The notes under the pieces are model-generated. The model had not been told where the DNA came from. It was given only the letters and a program-made list of their open reading frames with translations, and ran no database searches. The position numbers were made by a program, and so were the translations under genes. From Alphaproteobacteria bacterium (GTDB lineage Bacteria; Pseudomonadota; Alphaproteobacteria; Micropepsales; Micropepsaceae): a stretch of 64,000 nucleotides of DNA. The DNA is taken from assembly GCA_016124635.1 (NCBI GenBank), contig WGNJ01000011.1:1-64000 (forward strand). Direction: 5' to 3'. Positions 56,087 through 64,000 of the stretch are shown here, in pieces (the first letter of the stretch is position 1; each line of letters starts with the position of its first letter).

Positions 56087-58513
56087 CTAATGCGCGATCA
56101 GATTGTCACGATCACCCGCTTCAGTTGAAGAAGGCGGCCTTACGGGCTCGTCGGTGGGCTCCACCCACGTTACCGGCGTCGGCATGCGCACCAGCGCATG
56201 GGCCAATACCTGGTCCACAGTGGCCACCGGGATGATGGTCAAGCCCTTGCGAACATTGTCCGGGATATCCGCCAGGTCCTTCTCATTCTCGGACGGAATG
56301 AGCACCGTCTTGATGCCCGCCCGTAGGGCAGCCAGCAACTTCTCCTTCAAGCCGCCGATCGGCAGCACGCGGCCGCGCAAGGTGACCTCGCCGGTCATCG
56401 CCACATCACGCTTCACCGGAATGCCGGTTAAGACCGATACGATGGCCGTGGTCATCGCGATGCCGGCTGACGGGCCGTCTTTCGGCGTTCCGCCTTCGGG
56501 CACGTGCACGTGAATGTCGCGCTTGTCGAACGTCGGCGGCGTTACACCGATAGCCGTCGACCGCGAGCGCACGTATGAGCGAGCCGCGTCGATCGACTCC
56601 TTCATCACGTCGCCGAGCGTACCGGTGGCCTGCATGCGGCCCTTTCCCGGCAGCATGACGGCCTCGATCGTGAGTGTATCGCCGCCCACTTCGGTCCAGG
56701 CGAGACCCGTGACGATGCCGACCTGATCCTCGCCCTCCATCTCGCCGAACCGGAATTTGCGGACGCCCGCATACTTCTCCAGGTTCTTCGGCGTCATCGC
56801 GACGGATTTGGCCTTCTTCGACACGATCTCTCTGACCGCCTTGCGCGCGAGGCCCGCGAGCTCACGCTCAAGGCTGCGAACGCCCGCTTCACGCGTGTAG
56901 TAGCGGATCAGATCGCGCATGCACGCCTCGCTGATCGTCCACTCGCCCTCTTTGAGCGCATGGGCTTCGATTTGCTTCGGCAACAAATGGCGCTTCGCGA
57001 TTTCAACCTTCTCGTCCTCAGTGTAACCGGGGATGCGGATGATCTCCATGCGGTCCATCAACGGCTGCGGCATGCGCAGACTGTTGGCGGTCGTTATGAA
57101 CATCACGTCCGACAGGTCGAAATCGACCTCGAGATAATGGTCGTTGAACGTCGCGTTCTGTTCCGGGTCCAACACCTCGAGCAGAGCGGAGGACGGATCG
57201 CCCCGCCAGTCCGCGCCGAGCTTGTCGATCTCGTCGAGCAAGAACAGCGGATTCGCGGTCTTCGCCTTCTTCATGCCTTGAATGACCTTGCCCGGCATCG
57301 AGCCGATATAGGTCCGGCGATGACCGCGGATCTCGGCCTCATCGCGCACGCCGCCCAAGGACATGCGCAAGAACTCGCGCCCCGTTGCGCGCGCAATCGA
57401 CTTGCCCAGAGACGTCTTACCGACGCCAGGCGGGCCGACGAGGCAGAGGATCGGCCCCTTCAGCTTGCCCGAGCGCTGCTGAACCGCGAGATACTCAAGA
57501 ATGCGCTCCTTGACCTTCTCGAGCCCGAAATGATCCTCGTCGAGGACCTTCTCGGCCTCGTCGAGATCCTTCTTCACACGGCTCTTCTTGCCCCACGGCA
57601 ATGAGAGCATCCAATCAAGATAGTTGCGGACGACGGTGGCCTCCGCCGACATCGGTGACATTTGGCGAAGCTTCTTGAGCTCGCCCATCGCCTTGTCGCG
57701 CGCTTCCTTCGACAGCTTCGTCTTCTTGATCCGGTCTTCGATTTCGCCGAGCTCGTCGCGTTGCTCTTCGCCTTCGCCGAGCTCCTTCTGAATCGCCTTC
57801 AGCTGCTCGTTCAAATAATACTCGCGCTGCGTCTTCTCCATTTGACGCTTCACGCGCGTGCGGATCTTGCGTTCGACTTGGAGCACGCCGATCTCGCCCT
57901 CCATCATGGCGAACACTTTCTCAAGCCGCGCCATGACGCTCGTCGTTTCGAGCAGCGCCTGCTTGTCGGCGATCTTGACCGTGATGTGCGATGCGACGGT
58001 GTCGGCAAGCTTCGACGGGTCGGTGATCTGCTGAACTTCCGCCTGACTCTCGGGCGGAATCTTCTTGTTCAACTTCACGTAGTTTTCGAAATGCGCCGAG
58101 ACGGAGCGCGCGAGCGCCTCGATCTCGCGTTCGTCGCCGATGTCGTCGGGAACGATCTCAGCTTCCACCTGAAAGAAGCCGGAGTTCGGAATAAAGCGCT
58201 TGATGCGCGCACGCTGCTTGCCCTCGACGAGCACGCGCACGGTTTGATCCGGCAACTTCAAAAGCTGGACCACCGACGCAAGCGTGCCGACCGTATAGAG
58301 GTCGTCTTCGCCTGGGTCGTCTTGCGCCGGATTCTTCTGCGTCACCAAGAGAATTTGTTTTTCGTCGACGCCGACGTCTTCAAGAGCACGTACGGACTTC
58401 TCGCGCCCTACGAACAGCGGCACGATCTTGTGCGGAAATACGACGATGTCCCGCAGCGGCAGCACGGGAAACACGAGAGTTTTTGCGTCCCTCTGTTCGT
58501 TCGTGCTCTGCAT
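56087..58513 (-). CDS. lon: ATP-dependent protease Lon
   Basis: An 808-residue cytoplasmic AAA+ serine protease. The N-terminal substrate-binding domain starts [20 protein letters not shown]. Walker A is [10 protein letters not shown] and Walker B FLLDEIDK. The catalytic Ser lies in [11 protein letters not shown], with the partner Lys in [13 protein letters not shown]. It degrades misfolded and regulatory proteins. It has a candidate heat-shock type promoter and a 7-base hairpin in its leader, and a terminator downstream. Confidence 0.97.
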   Translation of the reverse strand: MQSTNEQRDAKTLVFPVLPLRDIVVFPHKIVPLFVGREKSVRALEDVGVDEKQILLVTQKNPAQDDPGEDDLYTVGTLASVVQLLKLPDQTVRVLVEGKQRARIKRFIPNSGFFQVEAEIVPDDIGDEREIEALARSVSAHFENYVKLNKKIPPESQAEVQQITDPSKLADTVASHITVKIADKQALLETTSVMARLEKVFAMMEGEIGVLQVERKIRTRVKRQMEKTQREYYLNEQLKAIQKELGEGEEQRDELGEIEDRIKKTKLSKEARDKAMGELKKLRQMSPMSAEATVVRNYLDWMLSLPWGKKSRVKKDLDEAEKVLDEDHFGLEKVKERILEYLAVQQRSGKLKGPILCLVGPPGVGKTSLGKSIARATGREFLRMSLGGVRDEAEIRGHRRTYIGSMPGKVIQGMKKAKTANPLFLLDEIDKLGADWRGDPSSALLEVLDPEQNATFNDHYLEVDFDLSDVMFITTANSLRMPQPLMDRMEIIRIPGYTEDEKVEIAKRHLLPKQIEAHALKEGEWTISEACMRDLIRYYTREAGVRSLERELAGLARKAVREIVSKKAKSVAMTPKNLEKYAGVRKFRFGEMEGEDQVGIVTGLAWTEVGGDTLTIEAVMLPGKGRMQATGTLGDVMKESIDAARSYVRSRSTAIGVTPPTFDKRDIHVHVPEGGTPKDGPSAGIAMTTAIVSVLTGIPVKRDVAMTGEVTLRGRVLPIGGLKEKLLAALRAGIKTVLIPSENEKDLADIPDNVRKGLTIIPVATVDQVLAHALVRMPTPVTWVEPTDEPVRPPSSTEAGDRDNLIAH

Positions 58514-58624
58514 GGCTACCCTGCCTTTCTTGATTGGCGGCGTCTGTCGGACCCCTGCAAGCGGCCAGCCAACGTGGCTGGCATTCTAGCGAATCCGGCT
58601 TTGCCCCGATGTTAACGGTTGAAT

Positions 58625-58654
58625 GAATTGGAAGCGACAACCCCGGCATTCAAG
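58625..58654 (-). promoter_or_regulatory. Possible heat-shock (RpoH) promoter of lon
   Basis: On the minus strand CTTGAA (58649-58654) and CCAATTC (58625-58631) are 17 bases apart. The first matches the RpoH -35 well, the second only partly. Between it and lon lies a perfect stem, CCAGCCA (58565-58571) and TGGCTGG (58575-58581). RpoH control of lon is common in proteobacteria, but this match alone is weak. Confidence 0.3.
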
Positions 58655-58703
58655 GGTGTGCTGTTCCGGCTCAATCGACCGTGAGGCTTAGCTTAGGCGT
58701 CGT

Positions 58704-59969
58704 TCAGGATGCGGCAGACGTTTCGCTGCGTTTGTCGGCATAGATCAGCAGTGGACGCGCACGACCTTCAACAACTTCGCCGTTGATGACGACCTCGGCA
58801 ACGCCACGCATGGTCGGTAGCTCGAACATCGTATCGAGCAGGATTCCTTCCAGGATGGAACGCAACCCGCGCGCTCCCGTCTTGCGTGCAACAGCCTTGC
58901 GCGAAATTGTTCTCAGCGCGTCCTCCGAGAAGGTGAGCGACAGGCCCTCCATTTCGAACAACCGCTGATATTGCTTCACCAATGCGTTCTTTGGCCGCGT
59001 CAGAATGGCCATCAACGCTTCGATGTCGAGATCCTCGAGCGTCGCAAGAACCGGCAACCGGCCGACGAACTCCGGGATCAATCCGAACTTGAGCAGATCC
59101 TCCGGTTCGACTTCACGGAAGATCTCACCTGTACCGCGATCATCCGGCGCCTGGACGTGTGCGCCGAACCCGATCGATGTGCCTTGGCCGCGCGCCGAGA
59201 TGATCTTCTCGAGCCCTGAAAATGCGCCGCCGCAGATGAAGAGGATGTTGGTCGTATCCACCTGCAGGAATTCTTGCTGTGGATGTTTGCGACCGCCTTG
59301 TGGAGGAACAGAAGCGACCGTCCCTTCCATGATCTTGAGCAAAGCTTGCTGTACGCCCTCGCCCGATACGTCGCGCGTGATCGACGGATTGTCGGACTTG
59401 CGGCTGATCTTGTCGACCTCGTCGATATAGACGATGCCGCGCTGCGCGCGCTCGACATTGTAGTCGGCGGCCTGCAACAGCTTGAGGATGATGTTCTCCA
59501 CGTCCTCGCCGACATAACCGGCTTCGGTCAGCGTCGTAGCATCCGCCATGGTGAACGGAACGTCGAGGATGCGCGCGAGCGTCTGCGCCAACAGCGTCTT
59601 GCCGCAGCCGGTCGGGCCCACGAGCAAAATGTTCGACTTCGCGATTTCGACGTCGTTGGAGTTCTTCGTCTGATGGTGCAGACGCTTGTAGTGATTGTGA
59701 ACCGCGACCGAGAGGACCTTCTTCGCGTGATCCTGACCGATCACGTAGTCGTCGAGCACCTTGCAGATGTCGGCGGGCGTCGGCACACCGTCCCGCGACT
59801 TCACCAGCGAGGTCTTGTTCTCCTCGCGGATGATGTCCATGCAGAGTTCGACGCATTCATCGCAGATGAAAACGGTCGGCCCGGCGATCAGCTTGCGGAC
59901 TTCGTGCTGGCTCTTGCCGCAAAAGGAACAGTAGAGCGTGTTCTTGGAGTCCCCGGTCACCTTGCTCAT
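58704..59969 (-). CDS. clpX: ATP-dependent Clp protease ATP-binding subunit ClpX
   Basis: A 421-residue AAA+ unfoldase that feeds ClpP. The N-terminal zinc domain has Cys14, Cys17, Cys36 and Cys39. Walker A is [12 protein letters not shown], Walker [10 protein letters not shown], and the ClpP-binding loop and pore loops are in the expected regions. The frame extends 19 codons upstream, but the ATG at 59969 with AGGAGAG before it gives the standard start [18 protein letters not shown]. In Caulobacter-like bacteria ClpXP also degrades cell-cycle regulators. Confidence 0.97.
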   Translation of the reverse strand: MSKVTGDSKNTLYCSFCGKSQHEVRKLIAGPTVFICDECVELCMDIIREENKTSLVKSRDGVPTPADICKVLDDYVIGQDHAKKVLSVAVHNHYKRLHHQTKNSNDVEIAKSNILLVGPTGCGKTLLAQTLARILDVPFTMADATTLTEAGYVGEDVENIILKLLQAADYNVERAQRGIVYIDEVDKISRKSDNPSITRDVSGEGVQQALLKIMEGTVASVPPQGGRKHPQQEFLQVDTTNILFICGGAFSGLEKIISARGQGTSIGFGAHVQAPDDRGTGEIFREVEPEDLLKFGLIPEFVGRLPVLATLEDLDIEALMAILTRPKNALVKQYQRLFEMEGLSLTFSEDALRTISRKAVARKTGARGLRSILEGILLDTMFELPTMRGVAEVVINGEVVEGRARPLLIYADKRSETSAAS

Positions 59970-60155
59970 ACGCTCTCCTTCACGACGTTGGACCCAAGCC
60001 TTTGGCCCAGAACGCAGATACCTCACTCAAGCAAGTCGCCCGAATCCGCAAGGCAACCTGCCCGTCCGACGAATTCGAGCATGCTAGATGGTCGCGGATC
60101 AAGAATTCATTAACGTGGAAATGTCCGGCCGATACTGGCGCTTTAGCGGGCGGTG

Positions 60156-60794
60156 TCATTCGCCCCGGCTCTGTTCCGCGGCAGCAGGCCGCTTTGCAAG
60201 CACGTTGTCGATAAGACCGAAGGATTTGGCCTCCTCAGCCGTCAGGAAATAGTCTCGGTCGAGTGCCTTTTCAATCACATCGACCCCTTGGCCAGTGTGG
60301 CGTGCGTAGATCTCGTTCAGACGGCGCTTAATCTTGACGATTTCTTGAGCATGCCGCGCGATGTCGGCGGCCTGTCCCGAGATGCCGCCAGACGGTTGAT
60401 GGAGCAAAACGCGGGCATTGGGCAACGCGTAGCGCTGGCCCTTCTCGCCTGCGCACAGAAGCAGTGACGCCGCCGACGCGGCCTGACCGATGCAAAGCGT
60501 CGAAACCTGCGGCCGGATATATTGCATCGTGTCGTACATCGCGAGGCCGGCGGTAACGACGCCGCCGGGCGAATTGATGTACATCGAAATCTCTTTCTTA
60601 GGATTTTCGGCTTCGAGAAAGAGAAGCTGCGCAGTCACGACCGTCGCGACGCTATCGTCGATCGGACCCGACACGAAGACGATTCGCTCTTTGAGTAGGC
60701 GCGAATAGATGTCGTAGCTGCGTTCCCCGCGCGACGTTTGTTCAACGACGTATGGGATTACGTAGCTTGAATACCGTTCGGCGGCGCCGCTCAT
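60156..60794 (-). CDS. clpP: ATP-dependent Clp protease proteolytic subunit ClpP
   Basis: A 212-residue serine peptidase forming the double heptameric chamber. The catalytic triad is Ser107 (GQAASAAS), His132 (LLHQPSGG) and Asp181 (LDRDYFL). INSPGG forms the oxyanion strand. The N-terminal propeptide-like segment [20 protein letters not shown] is typical of alphaproteobacterial ClpP. It is followed by a 186-base gap and clpX, and lies 30 bases after tig. Confidence 0.97.
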   Translation of the reverse strand: MSGAAERYSSYVIPYVVEQTSRGERSYDIYSRLLKERIVFVSGPIDDSVATVVTAQLLFLEAENPKKEISMYINSPGGVVTAGLAMYDTMQYIRPQVSTLCIGQAASAASLLLCAGEKGQRYALPNARVLLHQPSGGISGQAADIARHAQEIVKIKRRLNEIYARHTGQGVDVIEKALDRDYFLTAEEAKSFGLIDNVLAKRPAAAEQSRGE

Positions 60795-60824
60795 CTTCGT
60801 TCACTTTCCGCAGCCTGGCGCTGC

Positions 60825-62186
60825 TCAATTCGCCTGCAAAATCTTGGCGAGTTCCTCGGGGTCCTTGAACAGGTCCGTTCGACTCACCGCCTTGTCTTCG
60901 ATCTTCACCTGGCCCAACAGGAAGTCTACCACCTTGTCCTCAAAGATTGGTGCACGCAGTTGCGCGACGGCATCGGGGTTGTTGCGGTAGATTTCGAATA
61001 TCCTTTGCTCTTGTCCGGGATATTGCCGCGCTTGTGCCACAACGGCGCGATTCAGTTCTTCTTGCGTCACCTGAACCCCGTTGATACGACCGATTTCCGA
61101 CAGCAACAGTCCTAAGCGAACGCGCCGTTCCGCAATGCGCCGGAACTCGGCGCGCAATTCATCCTCGGATTTTGTCTTATCCTCATCCGCCAGGTTGCCG
61201 GACTTAATGTCCTGTTCGACTTGATTCCAGATCTGCCCGAACTCCGCTTCCACCATCGCCGGCGGCAGTTCGAAACTGTGGGCAGAATCGAGCGCGTCAA
61301 GGAGCGCGCGCTTGAGGTGGGCGCGACTCGCGCGCAGGTGCTCGGCATCGAGTTGCATCCGGGCCGCATCACGCAGCTTGTCGAGGCTGTCGAGACCGAG
61401 CTTCATCGCCAACGAGTCGTCGACCTCTGCATCGACGCCGCGCATCACTTCTTTCACGGTCACGTCGAACGTCGCAAACTTCCCGGCCAAGTGGGCCGCC
61501 GGATAGTTCTCCGGGAACGTGACGTTGACTTGGCGCGCCTCGCCGGCCTTCGCACCCTTCAATTGTTCTTCGAAGCCCGGAATGAACGAACCTGAGCCGA
61601 GGATGAGCTGCGAGTTCTCGGCAGTGCCACCTTCGAACGGAATCCCATCGATCTTGCCGACGAAGTCGATCGTGACTTGGTCGCCGTCGACTGCCGCGGC
61701 GTCCTCGCCCTTAGGTTCGAACGTTCGTTGTTGCGACGCCAGCCGCTTGAGCGATTCCATAACGTCTTCGTCCGCAACCTCGGAAACCGGTCGCACCAAC
61801 GAGATCGTGCTCATGTCGGCCGGCGTGAAATCCGGCATCAAATCGACGCCGAGTGTGAAGACCAGATCCTCGGCACCCTCGACGACCTTTTCGACAGGGC
61901 TCACCATCTGAACCTGCGGCGACATCGCAGGTTTGAGCGAGCGCTCCTCCACCGCCTTCTGACCGGCCTCGGCAACCGTCTCTTGAACGATTTCGCCCAT
62001 CATGGCCTTGCCGTAGGTGCGCTTCAGGTGCGCGACCGGGACCTTGCCGGGGCGAAAGCCCTTGAGGTTGATCTGCCCCTTCATCGACTCGAGCCGATTG
62101 GTCAGCTTCTGATCGAGGTCGGACACGCCCACGGTAATGCGGAATTCGCGGCGCAAAGCGTCGTGGAGCGTCTCGGTGATTTCCAT
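60825..62186 (-). CDS. tig: Trigger factor
   Basis: A 453-residue ribosome-bound chaperone and prolyl isomerase. The ribosome-docking loop appears as GFRPGKVPVAHLKRTYG near residue 44, the FKBP-like domain spans about 160-245 (DQVTIDFVGKIDG), and the rest is the helical cradle. Length is usual. A TTGAAG-N17-GACATA on the minus strand just after tRNA-Leu is a possible promoter. The tig-clpP-clpX-lon order is conserved. Confidence 0.96.
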   Translation of the reverse strand: MEITETLHDALRREFRITVGVSDLDQKLTNRLESMKGQINLKGFRPGKVPVAHLKRTYGKAMMGEIVQETVAEAGQKAVEERSLKPAMSPQVQMVSPVEKVVEGAEDLVFTLGVDLMPDFTPADMSTISLVRPVSEVADEDVMESLKRLASQQRTFEPKGEDAAAVDGDQVTIDFVGKIDGIPFEGGTAENSQLILGSGSFIPGFEEQLKGAKAGEARQVNVTFPENYPAAHLAGKFATFDVTVKEVMRGVDAEVDDSLAMKLGLDSLDKLRDAARMQLDAEHLRASRAHLKRALLDALDSAHSFELPPAMVEAEFGQIWNQVEQDIKSGNLADEDKTKSEDELRAEFRRIAERRVRLGLLLSEIGRINGVQVTQEELNRAVVAQARQYPGQEQRIFEIYRNNPDAVAQLRAPIFEDKVVDFLLGQVKIEDKAVSRTDLFKDPEELAKILQAN

Positions 62187-62243
62187 TGAAGTCTCTGCCT
62201 TTTCGTCGTCGCTATGTCGTTGGCTCAGACGCTTACTTCAAGC

Positions 62244-62328
62244 TGGTGCGGGCGGAGGGACTTGAACCCCCACGACTTGCGTCGCTGGAACCTAAATCCA
62301 GTGCGTCTACCAGTTCCGCCACGCCCGC
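62244..62328 (-). tRNA. tRNA-Leu (anticodon TAG)
   Basis: An 85-base type II tRNA on the minus strand. Acceptor GCGGGCG pairs with CGCCCGC, the D-arm contains GGCGGAACTGGTAGACGC, the anticodon loop ATTTAGGT carries TAG, and a long variable arm (CGACGCAAGTCG) precedes the T-arm GGGTTCAAGTCCC. CCA is encoded. Confidence 0.95.
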
Positions 62329-62408
62329 CCGAACTCGCGCTCAACCATGGCCTCGAAGAAGCCCGCGCGGGCCGTCTGCTAACGATCCTGTTTGTTACGA
62401 GGGCGGTG

Positions 62409-62436
62409 TCTATAGCAGGGGCTTTTCCAATCTCAA
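62409..62436 (-). promoter_or_regulatory. Possible promoter of tRNA-Leu
   Basis: On the minus strand TTGAGA (62431-62436) and TATAGA (62409-62414) are separated by 16 bases. The element starts within the last bases of nnrD and would give a ~75-base leader before the tRNA. Confidence 0.45.
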
Positions 62437-63953
62437 AGGCCTCGGCTTTGGCGGTTTTCAAGGCCTCTGAGGACACCCGGCAGCACCTCGGGAAGGTCCT
62501 CCGCGATGAGGCCCCTCCCCAGCCGCCGCGCCGCGTCGCCGTGCATCCAAACAGCCGCTGCGGCGGCTGAAAACGCCGGTTCACCTTGTGCGAGCAACGC
62601 CGCGATCATTCCCGCAAGCACATCGCCGGACCCGGCAGTCGCCAACCATCCTGGAGCGTTTGTGTTGAGGAGCGCGCGGCCCGATGGGTCCGCGATCACC
62701 GTCATGGCGCCTTTCAGCACAAGCGCACAGCCCGCTCTGGCTGACGCTGCGAGCGCGGCGTCGATCGGTTGGTTGAGCGAGATACCGGGAAAGAGGCGCG
62801 CGAACTCGCCTGCGTGCGGCGTCAGTACACACCGATTGTGCAGCGCCTTGAACAAGGCGGCCGGATCGTCTTCGAAAGACGTGAGTGCGTCGGCATCAAT
62901 CACCGCACCGACATCGAGACCCAAAATGGCCTCGACATTCGCGCGCGTCGTTTCGCTGATGCCGTTCGCCGGTCCGACGACGACGGCGCGCCATCCCTTC
63001 TTCTGGTCGACAATGCGTCGGATATCTTCGGCCTGATCGAAGCGGCGCAACATGATCGTCGTCAGATGCGAGGCGTTCACTGTGAGGGCGTCGGGTGGTG
63101 AGAGCACGGTGACGAGGCCCGAGCCCGCGCGCGCCGCCGCGCGCGCGGCAAGCCGCGCCGCTCCCGTCGACGTCAAGTGTCCGCTGACGACGAAGACATG
63201 GCCGCGATTGTACTTGTGTCCGTCGAACGCCTCGCCTCGCGCCAGCCAGATTGCCGGTTGCCAACAGTCCGGCGCGTTCTCCGCGAGCTGCGGTTTGATC
63301 GTCTCAAGCACCTTCGCCGGTATCCCGATGTCCGCGACGGCGACTTCGTGCGAATTCGTGTGCGGTCCGAGATGCGCTCGCTTTTTGCGGAAGAACGTGA
63401 CCGTCAGATCGGCAATGAAACTCGCCGGTGACAATGGGCCGATGTCGCCATGCACGCCGCTCGGCACATCAACCGAAACGACGATAGGCACGCCATCCTC
63501 CGATCGGCGCCTGCAGATGTCCGCGCGCACGTCGTCGGCATCGTCTTTGAGCGGTGCCTTGAGTCCGGTGCCGAACAGGGCGTCGACCACCAACGTGGCG
63601 GTCGACACGCTCGCTTTTGTCATCCGGCGCGTATCGCCTGTCCACTTCTTCGCAACAATGGCTGCGTCGCCCTTGAGCGAAGCATGATTGCCGTATGTAC
63701 ATACCGTCACCGGCCATCCGCGATCGCGAAGATGCCGTGCAAAGACATAGCCATCGCCGCCGTTGTTGCCCGGCCCGCAGAGCACCGCCGTCGGTCGCGG
63801 CGACCAGCGGCGGCAGATCTCATCGGCGACCGCGCGGCCCGCGTTTTCCATCAGCGTCAGCGACGGCACGCCGGATGCAATCGCCAAGCGGTCCGCTTCC
63901 ATCATCTGAGCAACGCTCAGGACCTCGTGTCCGTTCGCGTTCCACTCGCTCAT
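62433..63953 (-). CDS. nnrD: Bifunctional NAD(P)H-hydrate epimerase / ADP-dependent dehydratase
   Basis: A 506-residue repair enzyme for hydrated NADH and NADPH. The N-terminal YjeF epimerase domain (about 1-215) has AVLCGPGNNGGDGYVFARHL. The C-terminal ribokinase-like dehydratase domain (about 225-500) has LTPHAGEFARLFP and the catalytic GWLATAGSGDVLAGMIAALL. The fusion is the usual bacterial form. Its ATG overlaps the stop of an upstream gene by four bases (ATGA). Confidence 0.95.
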   Translation of the reverse strand: MSEWNANGHEVLSVAQMMEADRLAIASGVPSLTLMENAGRAVADEICRRWSPRPTAVLCGPGNNGGDGYVFARHLRDRGWPVTVCTYGNHASLKGDAAIVAKKWTGDTRRMTKASVSTATLVVDALFGTGLKAPLKDDADDVRADICRRRSEDGVPIVVSVDVPSGVHGDIGPLSPASFIADLTVTFFRKKRAHLGPHTNSHEVAVADIGIPAKVLETIKPQLAENAPDCWQPAIWLARGEAFDGHKYNRGHVFVVSGHLTSTGAARLAARAAARAGSGLVTVLSPPDALTVNASHLTTIMLRRFDQAEDIRRIVDQKKGWRAVVVGPANGISETTRANVEAILGLDVGAVIDADALTSFEDDPAALFKALHNRCVLTPHAGEFARLFPGISLNQPIDAALAASARAGCALVLKGAMTVIADPSGRALLNTNAPGWLATAGSGDVLAGMIAALLAQGEPAFSAAAAAVWMHGDAARRLGRGLIAEDLPEVLPGVLRGLENRQSRGL

Positions 63954-64000
63954 GCAAACGCCTTCGGGTGCTGTGCCGAGAAGCCGGCGATCTGCTCGAA
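63950..64000 (-). CDS. C-terminal end of an unidentified gene (partial)
   Basis: On the minus strand the window edge reads FEQIAGFSAQHPKAFA followed by TGA, which overlaps the nnrD ATG as ATGA. The tight overlap and codon use suggest a real gene co-transcribed with nnrD, but 16 residues are too few to identify it. Confidence 0.55.
   Translation of the reverse strand, partial: FEQIAGFSAQHPKAFA

Overview
The window looks like a chromosomal core segment of an alphaproteobacterium, most likely of the order Hyphomicrobiales (Rhizobiales). This rests on the 16S rRNA 5' end, the gene orders, a short prolyl-tRNA synthetase without the editing insertion, and GC-rich codon use. The orders rpsB-tsf-pyrH-frr-uppS-cdsA-dxr-rseP-bamA-skp-lpxD-fabZ-lpxA-lpxI-lpxB and nuoA-N-birA-coaX-rnj-mce-DUF1467...proS-lolC-lolD...dnaE are typical of that group. 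No phage, insertion sequence, CRISPR array or integrase was seen.

Layout: 1-120 is the 5' end of a minus-strand 16S rRNA gene with an unusual run of five degenerate heptamers in the V1 region. Then come a plus-strand patatin-like lipase and a CBS-domain protein. 2234-18027 (minus) is the translation / envelope-biogenesis cluster. It runs from S2 and EF-Ts through UMP kinase, ribosome recycling, undecaprenyl and CDP-diacylglycerol synthesis, DXP reductoisomerase, RseP and BamA to two tandem Skp/OmpH chaperones and early lipid A synthesis. A plus-strand aminotransferase and a minus-strand multi-pass membrane protein follow.

21014-53911 is an uninterrupted run of minus-strand genes: the whole 14-gene complex I operon, then biotin ligase, pantothenate kinase, RNase J, methylmalonyl-CoA epimerase, ProRS, the Lol exporter and DnaE. 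Extra genes interrupt this order at three places: a Cys/His-rich small protein between nuoD and nuoE; a secreted cysteine-hydrolase-like protein plus a DMT transporter before proS; and an RND efflux pair plus a 33-codon ORF before dnaE.

The 33-codon ORF (24518-24619) is the most interesting feature. It encodes a single-helix hydrophobic peptide with a strong ribosome binding site and a -35/-10 promoter. A perfect alphaproteobacterial LexA operator (GTTC-N7-GTTC) overlaps that promoter. It looks like an SOS-induced small membrane protein comparable in kind to Caulobacter SidA or E. coli TisB, and dnaE lies 39 bases downstream.

54161-64000 holds tRNA-Asp, a second DMT transporter, tRNA-Val, HU, Lon, ClpX, ClpP, trigger factor, tRNA-Leu, the NAD(P)HX repair enzyme and the last 16 codons of an unidentified gene. 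The lon-clpX-clpP-tig block is a standard protein quality-control cluster.
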